Shown here one piece after another: positions 34,999 to 45,504 of a stretch of DNA of 64,000 nucleotides. The notes below the pieces were generated by a model that saw only the letters and a program-made list of their open reading frames with translations, had not been told where the DNA came from and did not search any database. Both the position numbers and the translations under genes were made by a program. Each line of letters starts with the position of its first letter. The stretch's first letter is position 1. Origin of the DNA: Mucilaginibacter sp. MD40 (lineage in GTDB: Bacteria > Bacteroidota > Bacteroidia > Sphingobacteriales > Sphingobacteriaceae); NCBI RefSeq assembly GCF_002288635.1, contig NZ_NRSW01000001.1, positions 381,190 to 445,189 of the forward strand. Direction: 5' to 3'.

Positions 34999-35715
34999 TA
35001 AATTTGAGGGGTACTTATTTAGCTGAAAAATATGTGAGGCAAGGTGATTTTAATGAATACGACCCTGATCAGTCGACCTTTTTTCCTTGCAAGTTAGCCG
35101 AGCCGGTACGGTAAGTTACTATCAGGAAACCTGTTAAGTGCCTGAGCGGCAGGATATAGATCCGATTGACCGGCAAAAGCACCGGTATCAAATCCTTTTC
35201 TTGCGATGAAGTGATTGCATGCTTTGACCAAATCTCTCCAGAGATCGAACGGTAGCACTGCATGGACGGGCTGATGCCTGATTATGCAGCTTTACAAATT
35301 ATACGAAAGCAGGTAAATCAGAATATATTTTGTCAATTGGAGTTTGATCCGCATTATTAATTAAACCGGGCTTTTAAAGTTGTTGAAAACCAAGGGAATC
35401 AGTTCTGAATCTGAACTTTGACGTCTTTTGAAAGCGGGCGATGAAAATATGCGTGATCAATAAAATATAGTGCCTTACATGACGAAGGTGAAGCTTATGA
35501 CGGTAATTAGATGAAGCTGTTATCGTCATCATCTATAAACGCGGCAACAACATGTTCCATGCCCCGGAATTTCCAATGCATTAGTTACGAACAAAAGCTC
35601 GTGTTCGGCTAGGATGCAGGCAGTAGCTGAGCTGAACAAAAGCTGAAAGCTATCTGATGGCCTTACTTAAAGGGCTTGTCTAAAAACTCTTGTTCCGCGA
35701 GGTGCAGAAATTAAT

Positions 35716-35740
35716 AAAGCGTTCCCTCGCGGAACGCTTT
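35716..35740 (-). terminator. Terminator of the metalloprotease SusCD operon
   Basis: AAAGCGTTCC (35716-35725) and GGAACGCTTT (35731-35740) form a perfect 10-bp stem with loop CTCGC. It lies 36 bp past the stop of the TlpA gene on the minus strand and is followed on that strand by ATTAATTT. Confidence 0.65.
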
Positions 35741-35775
35741 TACTTAACTATAAATTAACTGACAAATACTATATT

Positions 35776-36867
35776 TTAGTGCGGTTTAAACAGATTATCA
35801 ACAAAACTCCTCAGGTTTTCTCCGCGGAGATTGACGGCAATGATCCGGCCGTCGGGGCCGATGATACAGTTGAACGGCACGGCTTTGATGCCGTAAGCAT
35901 CCGCAACCTGCCCGTTGATCGATTCCGGATCATCCAATTGCGTCCAGGTCAATCCGTCTTTACTGACCGCAGCAAGCCATTGGGACTTATTGCTGTCCAT
36001 TGAAACGCTGACAAAGTGCAGCTGTTCTTTTCCGTACTGCTGATGAAGTGTTACCAGCAGCGGGTTTTCCTTCCGGCAGGGAACGCACCAGCTGGCCCAG
36101 AAATCAAGAAAAACATACTTTCCTCTGTAGTCGCTGAGCTTAACGATTTTTCCGTTCGCGTCTTTCAGAGAAAATTCCGGCGCATTGTGGCCAGGGGAAA
36201 TCATTTTCTCAGCGTCGATGAACATCTTAACGTTCCGGGCATAAATGGTTGACTTCCCGGCCGGCGAGAGTAACTGGTAAGCCGCTTCCGCTTTTCTGCG
36301 GTCCGGATTATTGACATAAAAATCTATAATTGCAAGCGCAGCAGCCGTAGAGCGGCTGTTTTTCATCACAAACGCCTGAAGGAGGCTGTCGCGACTGTAC
36401 ATATAGGCCTTGTAAATGTTGGACGAAGTGTCCCGTTTCGCCGCTCTGGACATTTGAGGCGCGAACTTTTCAAAGACTGCAGTCGACAGGGCCTTGAATT
36501 CATGATATAAGGAGTCCTCCCTGCCATTACTTACCGTTGCCTGGACCAATCTTTCCACGTTACCGTTGACGGATATAAGGCGATTTTCTGCCACAAAGAT
36601 CCTGATCTGCTGATTTGCCGAATTGCTTAATGTACAGACAACAGCCTCGGGCAGACTCCCTTTAAATTTGAACGTGTTGTTCAGGATGCGTACAGAATCG
36701 ATAAATCGTTTTTCGCCATATCGGTAAGACAATCTCAACACCGTTCCGTCAGTCGCTTTCATCGTCCCGGTGATGATGTAACCCTGAAGGCTGAATCCTG
36801 CCAAAACAAGCAAGGCTATTGGCAGCAGTAACAATGCTTTCCGTTGATATCTAATTTTTTTTAACAT
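35776..36867 (-). CDS. TlpA-like thioredoxin with DUF4369 N-terminus
   Basis: A 363-residue periplasmic or membrane-anchored thiol-disulfide protein. It has an N-terminal signal/anchor (LLLLPIALLVLAGFSLQG), a DUF4369-type beta domain (ITGTMKATDGTVLRLSYRYG), a helical middle and a C-terminal AhpC/TSA thioredoxin fold. The active site is FWASWCVPCRKENP, and the cis-Pro is in GIKAVPFNCIIG. It is the last gene of the SusCD/metalloprotease operon, 4 bp after the protease gene. Confidence 0.9.
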   Translation of the reverse strand: MLKKIRYQRKALLLLPIALLVLAGFSLQGYIITGTMKATDGTVLRLSYRYGEKRFIDSVRILNNTFKFKGSLPEAVVCTLSNSANQQIRIFVAENRLISVNGNVERLVQATVSNGREDSLYHEFKALSTAVFEKFAPQMSRAAKRDTSSNIYKAYMYSRDSLLQAFVMKNSRSTAAALAIIDFYVNNPDRRKAEAAYQLLSPAGKSTIYARNVKMFIDAEKMISPGHNAPEFSLKDANGKIVKLSDYRGKYVFLDFWASWCVPCRKENPLLVTLHQQYGKEQLHFVSVSMDSNKSQWLAAVSKDGLTWTQLDDPESINGQVADAYGIKAVPFNCIIGPDGRIIAVNLRGENLRSFVDNLFKPH

Positions 36868-36871
36868 GACA

Positions 36872-39448
36872 TTAGTAATTCAGTCCCGGTATAGGTGTTT
36901 CATTGATGATCTTATCCAGCATTTGTTTCAGATAAGCCAGATGTTCTTTACTCGCAACATCCTTAGTGCGGGGAAGCGCTTTACTGATATCAGCCCTTAG
37001 TTTTTTTAAATGGGCGAAAGCAAGGGCACGTACATTGGAATACATGACGTCGTGGGGCGCCAAAGAAGCCAGGATGTTGTCAATTGAACCCTGCAGTGCA
37101 AATCTTTTATTATACATCGTGATGATACTGCCTACATAGCTTTTCTGTAGTGCGCGGCGATACTCATCTATCGTTTCGCCTTTTCGCAATTCCGTGAAGA
37201 TACCCTCTTCCAGATCGTTTAGCCATTCTTCTGGTGAATATGCGCCTTTACCATAGTCACGCTGGTTCAGCATCATCCGGTAAAGACGGCTTTGTGAGGT
37301 TACTGCAGCGATCATACCTACCTGCACCTTTTCCACCGGGTTGCCTTCATAACCGGTAGTGACCCTTGACAGAATTTCACGGTTCATCAACCATTTAGGT
37401 GTTTTGAAAAGCTGCTCATTAAAGAATTTGATCGCCTCTTTCTGCCTGGTCAGGCTAACCGGCTGATAAACGGCGCCTGGCTGATCATAGGTCTTTTGTG
37501 TGGTTTCAACACCTCCCAATATTTTCAGAACGTGTCCCATATAACGGTCGTATTGCTCCACGGCACCTTTATAGATACTGGCCAGCTCACTGTAATCTTC
37601 ACCGTCTTCACGGGTCCAGGTGATTAGTTGTGGTATGATACGTTTCAAATTCCTGATGCCGTACAGACTTGCCTTTATGCCGTCATCGCCAAGATCTTCT
37701 GCTTGCGAACGCGGGTCATAGTCCCGGCCTTCGCCGCCGAACCACAAACGTTTATTATGGGAAAGACTGTCAATGACCCAGTGGTTCAATATCTTTTTAT
37801 CAGCTTCTGCATCGGGCGTATTCAATATCGGTTTGTAGCCCCACTGAATCGCCCACTTGTCATAGTCGTTTACGCGCGGGAACAAGCCTGCTTCGCTAAT
37901 ATTGTCCTCCGGTTGCGCCACGTAATTGAAACGTGCATAGTCCATAATAGACGGCGTATGGCCATGGGCTTCTACCCAGGCTTTATCGCGCAGTTTTTCT
38001 ACAGGAACAGTGCTGCTTGCACCCATATTATGACGCAGACCAAGGGTATGGCCGATTTCGTGGGATGACACAAAGCGGATGAGCTGGCCCATCAGCTGGT
38101 CATCAAATTTTACTTTCCGGGCGCGCGGATCTACTGCACCGCACTGGATCATATACCAGTCATGTACCAGGCTCATCACATTATGATACCAGCCAACATG
38201 GCTTTCCAGAATTTCGCCGGTCCTCGGGTCAGCGACATTAGGACCATAAGCGTTTTGTACCGGAGAAGCAAAGTAACGGATCACGGAAAACCGGGCGTCA
38301 TCAAGACTCATGGTCGAGTCGCTTTCCGGCCATTCTTTCCCGACAATTGCATTTTTAAATCCCGCCTGTTCAAAGGCCTTTTGCCAGTCATTGATACCGG
38401 CAATCAGGTAAGGCCGCCATTTTTTGGGCGTAGCCGGGTCGATGTAATAAACGATCTGCTTTTTCGGTTCCACGAGTTCACCGCGTTTGAATTTGTCGAT
38501 ATCTTCGTCCTTGGGCTCCAGCCGCCAGCGATGTATAAATGTTTCCTTATCCACTTTTTGCTGGTTGTCGCTGTATTTATCGTAGTTGCCAGCGAAATAG
38601 CCGACACGTTCGTCGTACAGGCGCATCCGCATGGGTTTTTCCGGCAGTAAGATGAAAGAACAGTTGATGCCTAAAGTCACTGCGCCTGCAAGCCCAATCG
38701 CGGGCAATGCAGCAGGCATTCCCGGGGCTGACGGCGGATTGCCTGTATAGGTGCGAACGGTCCTGATTTCTGTATTGATCGGAAAACTTTTAACACTTTC
38801 AATGTAAGACCGGTCGGCAATCTGCATCGAAAGGCTGTAAGCGCTTTTTGCCCTGGAATCAAATGACAACAGCGGATTTTCACTTAACAGGAACTCTGTG
38901 ACATCGATGACAACGGCGGATGAGTCTTTACTTTTTGCTTTAATCGGGAAGGCTGCCATTATGGGGTCGAAATTTGAACTCGAAACAGCCTTAGCGATCA
39001 TATTGGTGGAATCGGCCCTGCTTACGACTGCGGCAACCTTTAAAAAAAGCTTGTTGTTCGGGCCGGCTTCCCAGTAAACAGTCCGTTCACCGATTTCTTC
39101 GCCGCCATAATTTCCCGCACCGGGAGTAGACCTGCTCAATCGGGTCACGGCCAGGATTTCCTTTTTGAGCAGGCTGTTTGGGATCTCAAAGAAATAACGC
39201 TCGTTGATCCGGTGAACGGTAAACAAGCCTTTCTGTGTAACGGCCTTTGAGGTGATCACGGCACCGTATGGTTTAAGCAGGTTAGGAACCGTATCAATTT
39301 TGGGTTTTACCTGCGTTGCGGCAACCACGACGGGTTTGGCTTTCTGCTTTTTAAAGATACTACAGGAGCCCGCCGTAAAAAGGAGCAAAGCAGTGGCTAA
39401 AACCAGGCAATTTTGCCTGGTTTTAGAGGTGTGTATGTTAATTTTCAT
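36872..39448 (-). CDS. Zinc-dependent metalloprotease (DUF5117/DUF5118 type), lipoprotein
   Basis: A large 858-residue exported protease. The N-terminal signal ends in a lipobox-like AGSC, suggesting membrane anchoring. DUF5118/DUF5117-type domains occupy residues ~40-400. The metzincin-like catalytic site is HEIGHTLGLRHN (HExxHxxGxxH), with a Met-turn in SIMDYARFNY. The C-terminal ~300 residues are helical. It lies 8 bp after the SusD stop and before TlpA, so it probably degrades peptides bound or imported by this SusCD pair. Confidence 0.92.
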   Translation of the reverse strand: MKINIHTSKTRQNCLVLATALLLFTAGSCSIFKKQKAKPVVVAATQVKPKIDTVPNLLKPYGAVITSKAVTQKGLFTVHRINERYFFEIPNSLLKKEILAVTRLSRSTPGAGNYGGEEIGERTVYWEAGPNNKLFLKVAAVVSRADSTNMIAKAVSSSNFDPIMAAFPIKAKSKDSSAVVIDVTEFLLSENPLLSFDSRAKSAYSLSMQIADRSYIESVKSFPINTEIRTVRTYTGNPPSAPGMPAALPAIGLAGAVTLGINCSFILLPEKPMRMRLYDERVGYFAGNYDKYSDNQQKVDKETFIHRWRLEPKDEDIDKFKRGELVEPKKQIVYYIDPATPKKWRPYLIAGINDWQKAFEQAGFKNAIVGKEWPESDSTMSLDDARFSVIRYFASPVQNAYGPNVADPRTGEILESHVGWYHNVMSLVHDWYMIQCGAVDPRARKVKFDDQLMGQLIRFVSSHEIGHTLGLRHNMGASSTVPVEKLRDKAWVEAHGHTPSIMDYARFNYVAQPEDNISEAGLFPRVNDYDKWAIQWGYKPILNTPDAEADKKILNHWVIDSLSHNKRLWFGGEGRDYDPRSQAEDLGDDGIKASLYGIRNLKRIIPQLITWTREDGEDYSELASIYKGAVEQYDRYMGHVLKILGGVETTQKTYDQPGAVYQPVSLTRQKEAIKFFNEQLFKTPKWLMNREILSRVTTGYEGNPVEKVQVGMIAAVTSQSRLYRMMLNQRDYGKGAYSPEEWLNDLEEGIFTELRKGETIDEYRRALQKSYVGSIITMYNKRFALQGSIDNILASLAPHDVMYSNVRALAFAHLKKLRADISKALPRTKDVASKEHLAYLKQMLDKIINETPIPGLNY

Positions 39449-39456
39449 GTTGCTTT

Positions 39457-40869
39457 TTAGTAACCGGGATTTTGTATGAGATTCGGGTTGGCATCAAGGG
39501 CCGCCTGCGGCAGCGGCAGCAGTTTCGCCGAAGGTTTATAGGTGGTTTTCAGTGCCCCCAGAACAGCGTCAGCCTGACCGGTACGCTTCAGGTTATACCA
39601 TCTGTAGGCCTGTTCGCAAAACAGCTCCTTCCGGTTTTCTGTTGCGATCTCGTTCAGCAGGTCAGCTGCAACTGTGGTGTTAGTGGTCGGGGCCCCGGCG
39701 CGTGTCCGGATTGTATTTAAATCGCTGAGTGCACCGGCCAGGTCAGAGCCGATCCTGGCTCTTGCCTCGGCCCTGATCAGATACTGTTCGGCCAGCCGCA
39801 TCATGGTCAGGTATTCTGTCACACCGCTGGATGTTGCAGCAGACTGACTGTTGTTTTTGTACTTGAAAGGAATACTGTAAGTAGTTCCGCTCACTGTAAC
39901 ATCATTGATCCATTTCGTACGCCGCAGATCAGATGCTGAAAATAATTTCTTCAGATCAGCGCTAATGCTGTATGAAATTGCGGATGCGCTATAGAAATAA
40001 GGAATAAATGTCGAACCTTCGTACGTATAACCGTAGGTGTTGTTGATCGGAGGAGCAAGCTGCCAGATACTTTCCTTGCTGTTCTTTGCAAAAACACCCG
40101 TAGCGATGCTGGTTTGCGGGGTCAGGCTGTAAAGACTAGAAGCTAAAACTTCTGATGCATTGGCTTCCGCCTCGGCATAACGCGCTGTAAAAAGATACAC
40201 TCTCGCCAGTAACGCAGCAGCCGTGAACTTATTTACGCCGATGCGGTCTTGCGCGGTAAAAGCATAATCACTTAGCAGATCCGCCTTTGCATCCGTCAAA
40301 TCTGCAATGATCTGCTGGTAAATTACGGCAATGTCCGTTCTCGGAAGGAAAGCGGTTTTCGACACAACGGTTTCTAAAACCAGCGGCACGTCACCGAATG
40401 TATTGATCAAATTGAAATAACAGTAGGCGCGGATAAACTTAGCCTCTGCTGTAAGCTGCTTTTTTATGGCGGGAGAGGTGCCGGAAGTAGATTGCAAGCC
40501 ATTGATGATCGAATTGGCCTGATAAATGATATTGTACCAGTTATTCCAGGGGTCATCCGAAATGGTGCTCAGCCTGGTATAGCCGTTGGTCGACAATTGG
40601 ACCAGAGAAGGGTTTGCAGACAGATAATTAAGATCATCTGCCTGGAGCGAGCTGTACTGCGTTAATTCATAAGTTTGTACAGGAACCTGTGAGAGGGAAG
40701 TATACAGGCCTGAAAGGGCACTTTTGGCAGTCGCATCGCTGCTGAAGGCAAGCCGAGAAGACGTTTCATTCAATGGCGGATTGATTTCAACCAGCTTTTT
40801 GCATCCGGTCCCGGCAATCGCGATGAAGGCAAGAGACGAGGCTATAATTAGGGTAGTTTTCTTGAACAT
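39457..40869 (-). CDS. RagB/SusD-family nutrient-binding lipoprotein
   Basis: A surface lipoprotein of 470 residues, start taken at MFKKTTLIIASSLAF with lipobox AGTGC; an in-frame ATG at 40893 would overlap susC. SusD features include an N-terminal KKLVEINPPLNET, TPR-like helices (IIYQANSIINGLQ, AKFIRAYCYFNLINTFGDVPLV) and the C-terminal RAGAPTT, NRKELFCEQAYRWYNLKRTGQAD signature. It caps the SusC porin encoded upstream and binds its substrate. Confidence 0.93.
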   Translation of the reverse strand: MFKKTTLIIASSLAFIAIAGTGCKKLVEINPPLNETSSRLAFSSDATAKSALSGLYTSLSQVPVQTYELTQYSSLQADDLNYLSANPSLVQLSTNGYTRLSTISDDPWNNWYNIIYQANSIINGLQSTSGTSPAIKKQLTAEAKFIRAYCYFNLINTFGDVPLVLETVVSKTAFLPRTDIAVIYQQIIADLTDAKADLLSDYAFTAQDRIGVNKFTAAALLARVYLFTARYAEAEANASEVLASSLYSLTPQTSIATGVFAKNSKESIWQLAPPINNTYGYTYEGSTFIPYFYSASAISYSISADLKKLFSASDLRRTKWINDVTVSGTTYSIPFKYKNNSQSAATSSGVTEYLTMMRLAEQYLIRAEARARIGSDLAGALSDLNTIRTRAGAPTTNTTVAADLLNEIATENRKELFCEQAYRWYNLKRTGQADAVLGALKTTYKPSAKLLPLPQAALDANPNLIQNPGY

Positions 40870-40880
40870 GATGAGTCTTA

Positions 40881-43800
40881 TTAAAATGAACACTGTAAAC
40901 CTGCAACAATAGTGCGCAGTGGTGGCGTGGCAACACCCTGCGATTCAGGATCAAAGCCTTTGTATTTGGTAATGGTGAAAAGGTTCTGGCCCTGAACAAA
41001 AAGACGTACGCTCTGGGCACTAATATGCTTCAGCCAATCTGAGGATAGGGAGTAGGAAAGGCTCACATTTTTCATCCGTATGAACGATGCATCTACAACA
41101 GTCGCATCTGAGACCGTATAGTTGGAATAAGCAGTGTAAGCCGCACCATATCCGGTAGTCGCCAGTTTAGCTGCTGAACTCAAAGCGAAATAATCGTTTG
41201 TGACGTTGGCAGCTGCATTGTAGAGGAAGCCCGGCGGGTAAAATGAGGATGCCAGCAAACTGCGTCCTTTTTGTTTCACGAACTGAAAAGTGAAATCAAG
41301 GTTGAAGTTTTTGTAAGTAAAGGAGTTATTAAAACCACCATAATAATCAGGATAAGCAGTTCCGGCATAATTGCGGTCGCCGCGGCCTGTCGCTGCAAAT
41401 CCGTAAACAATTCGGCCATCCCCGTTCAGATCCTTAAAAGCAGGCAGTCCGGTGGATGGGTCTACACCCGAAAACTGGTATAAATAATAGGAATTAATAG
41501 GATTGCCTACTAGATATAGGGTATAATAAGATGATTTTTCAATGTTGGGAAAGGAAACCAGCTTGTTCCGGTTCCTGGAAATGTTAAAGGATGAAGTCCA
41601 GCTGAAGGCCTTGGTTTTAATATTGGCAGTTCTGAAGTTCAGTTCGTATCCTGAGTTTTGAACTGTGGCAGGAAGGTTGGCCTGGTATGTTGTAAACCCT
41701 GCCTGGCCACTGATTCTGTAGCTTAGCAACTGATTACTGGTGCGGTTACGGTAATAGGCTGCCGTCATGGAGATCCGGTCCTTGAGGAAACCCATATCCA
41801 GTCCAAACTCCAGTTTTCTGGTCGATTCCCACTTGAAATCAGCGTTTGCAATTCGTGATGGGATCAGTCCTGTCGAACCGTTATAACTATAACCGGAAGC
41901 ATAATAGCTGTCCAGGTATTGGTAGTTTCCGATATCATCGTTGCCGACGATGCCGTAGCTTCCCCTTAACTTACCGAAGCTTAACCATTTGTCTGCGCTT
42001 TTGGCAAACTTTTCTTCTGAAAACACCCAGGCTGCTGCCGCAGACCCGAAATTGCCGTATCGGTTGTTTGGTCCAAACCGGGAGGAGCCATCCCTGCGGA
42101 AAGAAAAGTTCGCTATGTATTTACTGTCAACATTGTAGGTCAGTCTTCCGAAGGCGGAAGCATATTTATAATCAGAAGATGCGCTTGAAACTGTCCGGTC
42201 GCTGGCAGCAGAAATGTTGGTCAGGAACAGGTCGGACGGAAATCCTGATGCTGTAATATAGTAGGGTTGCTTGGATTGACGGAATTGCCAGGTGCCACCT
42301 GCAAGCGCGTTGAGTGTTCCTTTCCAGACGGTTGTCGTATAATTGATCTGGGGCTCGATGATATAATTATTCGTGTAATTGTAGGTGCTGCTTACGATCC
42401 CTGTAGTTGGCGGTGTTCCGTACAAAGGGACGGGATTTAAAGAAGACAACGGTCGAATGGCCAGCTGCTCCATGTCGGTCTTGCTGTATCCCAGGGTGGT
42501 TTTAATGTCCAGCCCTTTTGCCAGGCTGTATTTCAGACCGAGGCTGCTCAGTAAGTTGCTTGTTTTATTGTCGTTTGTCTGGTTTAAATAGCCAAGCGGG
42601 TTATTCACTGCACTGGACCAGTAAAGCGTTCCGTCGGGTTTGTACAGCGGATAATTGGGCGGCAGATTGTATGCATAGGTCGCCAGATCGGTCGTGCTGA
42701 TATTGTTTTTATCAGCCGCATATATCGTTGAAAATGAAAGGTTAAAGCGCTGGTCATTTGATGTGTGATTGAGGCTGAACTTGGCAGAACCGCGATGGTA
42801 TCCCTGAGATCCCGGATAAACATTGCCTTCGTTGTGATAGGTTCCGCTCAAGTAAAAATTTGTATTACGGTCACCGCCGGAGATATTGAGATTACCGTCG
42901 TATGATTTGGCCGTTCTCCCCATTAGTATCTTCTGAAAATTGTTGCTGGTGTTTTGATCCCAAACCAGTAAATCAGGAGCAGTTCCGACTGTTGGGGTTA
43001 AGTTGTCGTTTTTGAACGCCTGACGTCTGATGTTCAGAAATTGTTCCGTGTTCAGCATATCGACGAAGTGTGCCACCTTAGAAAAGCCTGTCTGGAAATT
43101 TATCCCGACAGCTGTTTTTCCTTCTTTTCCCTTTTTGGTGGTGATCAGGACAACGCCGTTGGCTGCACGGGAACCATAGATTGCCGTCGCATCAGCATCT
43201 TTAAGCACCTCTATGCTTTCAATATCACTGGGATTAATGGAATTCATCGGGCTGGTGTTTCCTTCGGCAGAAGGGAGGACAGCACCTGAGGTAGTTGCGT
43301 TTATCGGGCCGGACAGATATGGAACACCGTCAATAATGAATAACGGCAGGTTGCTTTTAGCAAGTGAATTGGCGCCGCGTATTTTAATGTCGATTCCGGC
43401 CCCCGGTAATCCGTTGGACTGTGTAACAAAAACACCCGGTAATTGCCCCTGAAGCGTTTGTAATACATTGGTTACCGGCTGTTTTTGGATGTCCTTGGCA
43501 GAAATACCTGCCTGCGAACCGGTGCTGGTGCGCCGGGTCGTGGTTCCGTAGCCGATCACCACGACTTCGTCCAATTTGCCGGGGTCAGGTTGCATCTTTA
43601 CATTCAATGTAGCCATCGAGCTAACTTTCATTTCATACTTCTTGTAACCGATAAATGTAAACTCGATGACGGAATTCGGCGCGGAAACGCCTATGGCATA
43701 ACGTCCTTTTTCGTTGGTCTGGGTCGCCTGCATGCCATCCTGAATTTTGACGGATACTCCGGGAAGCGGCTCATTATTTTCGTCGGTGACGATGCCCGAC

Positions 43801-44318
43801 ACCACGAAGCCGGACGGTTGGGGAGCAGCGGGATTGGCGTCGGGAACCGCATTGATTTCGGCTGTCTGTTTTTTTCCGGATGGTTTTTGTTTCAAGACAA
43901 TAAACTGGTCGTTGATGACCTCGTAAGACAATTCTGATGAGGATAAAATCTTATCCAGCGCATCTTTAAGGCGGCTGTGATTGAATGCGATACTGATTAT
44001 TCCTGTTTTACCCCAGATCTGGCTGTTGTATACCAGTCTTACTTCTGCTTTGGCGGCGATCTTTTTTAGAGCTGCTTCCAGCTTCTGGTTTTTCAATTCG
44101 ATCGTTATGCGCCGTTCCAGAATTTCCTGCGCTCTCAGGGGTGAAGAAAAACTTACCTGAAAGGTAAGGGCAACCAGTATGATTTGAATCAGGGATAGCC
44201 TCATGAGCCGGATTAAAAAGGGAAAAACGTTTAACACGTGCGTTCCTATAACGCTTCGGTTATTTGTCGGCCTCATTTTTAGTGCATAGGAAGGCCGTTT
44301 GAACAATTTCTTGTACAT
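40881..44318 (-). CDS. SusC/RagA-family TonB-dependent transporter with STN domain
   Basis: An outer-membrane transporter of 1145 residues. After a long leader it has a secretin/TonB N-terminal (STN) domain (ITIELKNQKLEAALKKIAAKAEV), which allows control by FecR. A carboxypeptidase-like repeat follows (GFVVSGIVTDENNEPLPGVSVKI). The TonB-box region and plug hold VVVIGYGTTTRR, LQTLQGQLPGVFV and DATAIYGSRAANGVVLITTKKG. The beta-barrel ends in ...AGLQCSF. The STN domain, sigma factor and FecR gene upstream mark it as a trans-envelope signalling system. Confidence 0.94.
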   Translation of the reverse strand: MYKKLFKRPSYALKMRPTNNRSVIGTHVLNVFPFLIRLMRLSLIQIILVALTFQVSFSSPLRAQEILERRITIELKNQKLEAALKKIAAKAEVRLVYNSQIWGKTGIISIAFNHSRLKDALDKILSSSELSYEVINDQFIVLKQKPSGKKQTAEINAVPDANPAAPQPSGFVVSGIVTDENNEPLPGVSVKIQDGMQATQTNEKGRYAIGVSAPNSVIEFTFIGYKKYEMKVSSMATLNVKMQPDPGKLDEVVVIGYGTTTRRTSTGSQAGISAKDIQKQPVTNVLQTLQGQLPGVFVTQSNGLPGAGIDIKIRGANSLAKSNLPLFIIDGVPYLSGPINATTSGAVLPSAEGNTSPMNSINPSDIESIEVLKDADATAIYGSRAANGVVLITTKKGKEGKTAVGINFQTGFSKVAHFVDMLNTEQFLNIRRQAFKNDNLTPTVGTAPDLLVWDQNTSNNFQKILMGRTAKSYDGNLNISGGDRNTNFYLSGTYHNEGNVYPGSQGYHRGSAKFSLNHTSNDQRFNLSFSTIYAADKNNISTTDLATYAYNLPPNYPLYKPDGTLYWSSAVNNPLGYLNQTNDNKTSNLLSSLGLKYSLAKGLDIKTTLGYSKTDMEQLAIRPLSSLNPVPLYGTPPTTGIVSSTYNYTNNYIIEPQINYTTTVWKGTLNALAGGTWQFRQSKQPYYITASGFPSDLFLTNISAASDRTVSSASSDYKYASAFGRLTYNVDSKYIANFSFRRDGSSRFGPNNRYGNFGSAAAAWVFSEEKFAKSADKWLSFGKLRGSYGIVGNDDIGNYQYLDSYYASGYSYNGSTGLIPSRIANADFKWESTRKLEFGLDMGFLKDRISMTAAYYRNRTSNQLLSYRISGQAGFTTYQANLPATVQNSGYELNFRTANIKTKAFSWTSSFNISRNRNKLVSFPNIEKSSYYTLYLVGNPINSYYLYQFSGVDPSTGLPAFKDLNGDGRIVYGFAATGRGDRNYAGTAYPDYYGGFNNSFTYKNFNLDFTFQFVKQKGRSLLASSFYPPGFLYNAAANVTNDYFALSSAAKLATTGYGAAYTAYSNYTVSDATVVDASFIRMKNVSLSYSLSSDWLKHISAQSVRLFVQGQNLFTITKYKGFDPESQGVATPPLRTIVAGLQCSF

Positions 44319-44371
44319 TTGTTTTGGTTTAGCAGTAAATTAATCAGAGAGTTGCTTCTAAATCTTATAAG

Positions 44372-44404
44372 GCAGGGCGTGTTGGTAGCACTCCTGCTTT
44401 TTTT
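44372..44404. terminator. Hairpin between fecR and susC genes
   Basis: GCAGG...CCTGC with inner GTG/CAC pairs (44372-44397) is followed on the plus strand by seven Ts. It lies in the spacer between the minus-strand FecR and SusC genes. The T-run is on the plus side, opposite to the flanking genes, so its use there is unclear; it may attenuate rather than end transcription. Confidence 0.3.
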
Positions 44405-44428
44405 ATTGATAGGGTATAGCTTAATGCA

Positions 44429-45403
44429 TCAGTTACAGCCTCCTCCTGTAATTTTTATTTGATCATTGTTAATAGAAAACTCTGCACCTATGGAGGCGCA
44501 TATCACTTTAAGGGTATTTTGCAATGATTGGTCGGTTACATTAGCTGATATCCGGCATTGTTGATACGCTGCCTGATCTGTGGTGATACTAACGTCAAAC
44601 TTTTCTTCTATCCGGCGCTTGATCTCTTCGAAGCGGGTGTCTTCGAATGCCATGGGATATTGCGTTCCGTAGACTACCGCATCCTTGTTATCCAGGGTAG
44701 ATACCGCTAGACTGGGTTTTATAGCCGGGTTCAGCTTTTCATAAACCTGGCCCGGGGTAACAATTACGGGTTTTTGGTTTGGTAAATTCTTTTCATAAAA
44801 TACCTGTACTTTACCGGTTAGCACGGTAAGTTTGAATGCCCCGTTATTATTTGATCTGATGTTAAAGCTGGTCCCGAGCACACGGGTAATGTATTTACCT
44901 GCGCTGATGATAAAAGGGTGCTGCCGGTCTTTGCTGACTTCAAACAAGGCTTCACCATGAAGCATCACGTTACGCGTACTGTCGCTGAAATGAGCCGGAT
45001 AACTAATGCTGCTGTTGCCTTTCAGCCAAACCAGTGAATGATCGGGTAACATTATCTTCCGAATCTGACCTGGCCGACCCATTACGGAAAACTGACCGGC
45101 ACTGGTATCCTGTTTGGCCTTAAAAACTGCAATTCCTGCAGTGGTGATCAGCAACACAGCAGCAGCAATTTTGGCCCATAACGGATATAATCTTTTTACA
45201 GGTATGATACGAGCCCTGATATTTTGAAATAAACGCTGTTTAAGATCCTCACGACTTTCGTTTTCTAAAAGCCATTCCGGATTTTCAAGCGATTTTTCCG
45301 AATACCATTTTTCCAATATATCCATTTCGGGAGCCGTAATGGTTCCGCGTAGGAATTTTTGAGTAAGTTTATTTATTTGCTCAGGTCTAAAGTCGGCCAT
45401 CAT
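44429..45403 (-). CDS. FecR-family anti-sigma factor
   Basis: A 324-residue inner-membrane anti-sigma regulator. The N-terminal ~70 residues are cytoplasmic (INKLTQKFLRGTITAPEMDILEKWY). A transmembrane helix follows (LWAKIAAAVLLITTAGIAVF). The periplasmic FecR domain (ITRVLGTSFNIRS, VLTGKVQVF) and a C-terminal STN-like DUF4974 segment (FEEIKRRIEEKFDVSI) make up the rest. It should hold the ECF sigma factor encoded upstream until the STN domain of the SusC transporter signals substrate. Confidence 0.93.
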   Translation of the reverse strand: MMADFRPEQINKLTQKFLRGTITAPEMDILEKWYSEKSLENPEWLLENESREDLKQRLFQNIRARIIPVKRLYPLWAKIAAAVLLITTAGIAVFKAKQDTSAGQFSVMGRPGQIRKIMLPDHSLVWLKGNSSISYPAHFSDSTRNVMLHGEALFEVSKDRQHPFIISAGKYITRVLGTSFNIRSNNNGAFKLTVLTGKVQVFYEKNLPNQKPVIVTPGQVYEKLNPAIKPSLAVSTLDNKDAVVYGTQYPMAFEDTRFEEIKRRIEEKFDVSITTDQAAYQQCRISANVTDQSLQNTLKVICASIGAEFSINNDQIKITGGGCN

Positions 45404-45504
45404 TATTGCTTTTCGACTTTATAGTGTAAAAAGACGGCTCGACCCCTTAGTAGATGTTAACTTATTTTTAAAAAAGTGTGAATTTTTAAAAAAATCGCAT
45501 ACAA

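Larger units (their letters stand above)
34929..35775. other. 847-bp region without intact genes
   Basis: After the hairpin at 34969, one stretch near 35035-35090 reads YVRQGDFNEYDPDQSTFF, vaguely like the start of an IS1182/IS5-type transposase, but homology stops at once. No other coding sequence was recognised. The terminator of the downstream minus operon is at 35716-35740. Confidence 0.45.

Noticed and set aside
35035..35090. FNEYDPDQ-like stretch considered as a transposase relic
   Set aside because: Fewer than 20 residues look similar, and frames close on both sides. Mentioned only as a note in the gap entry.
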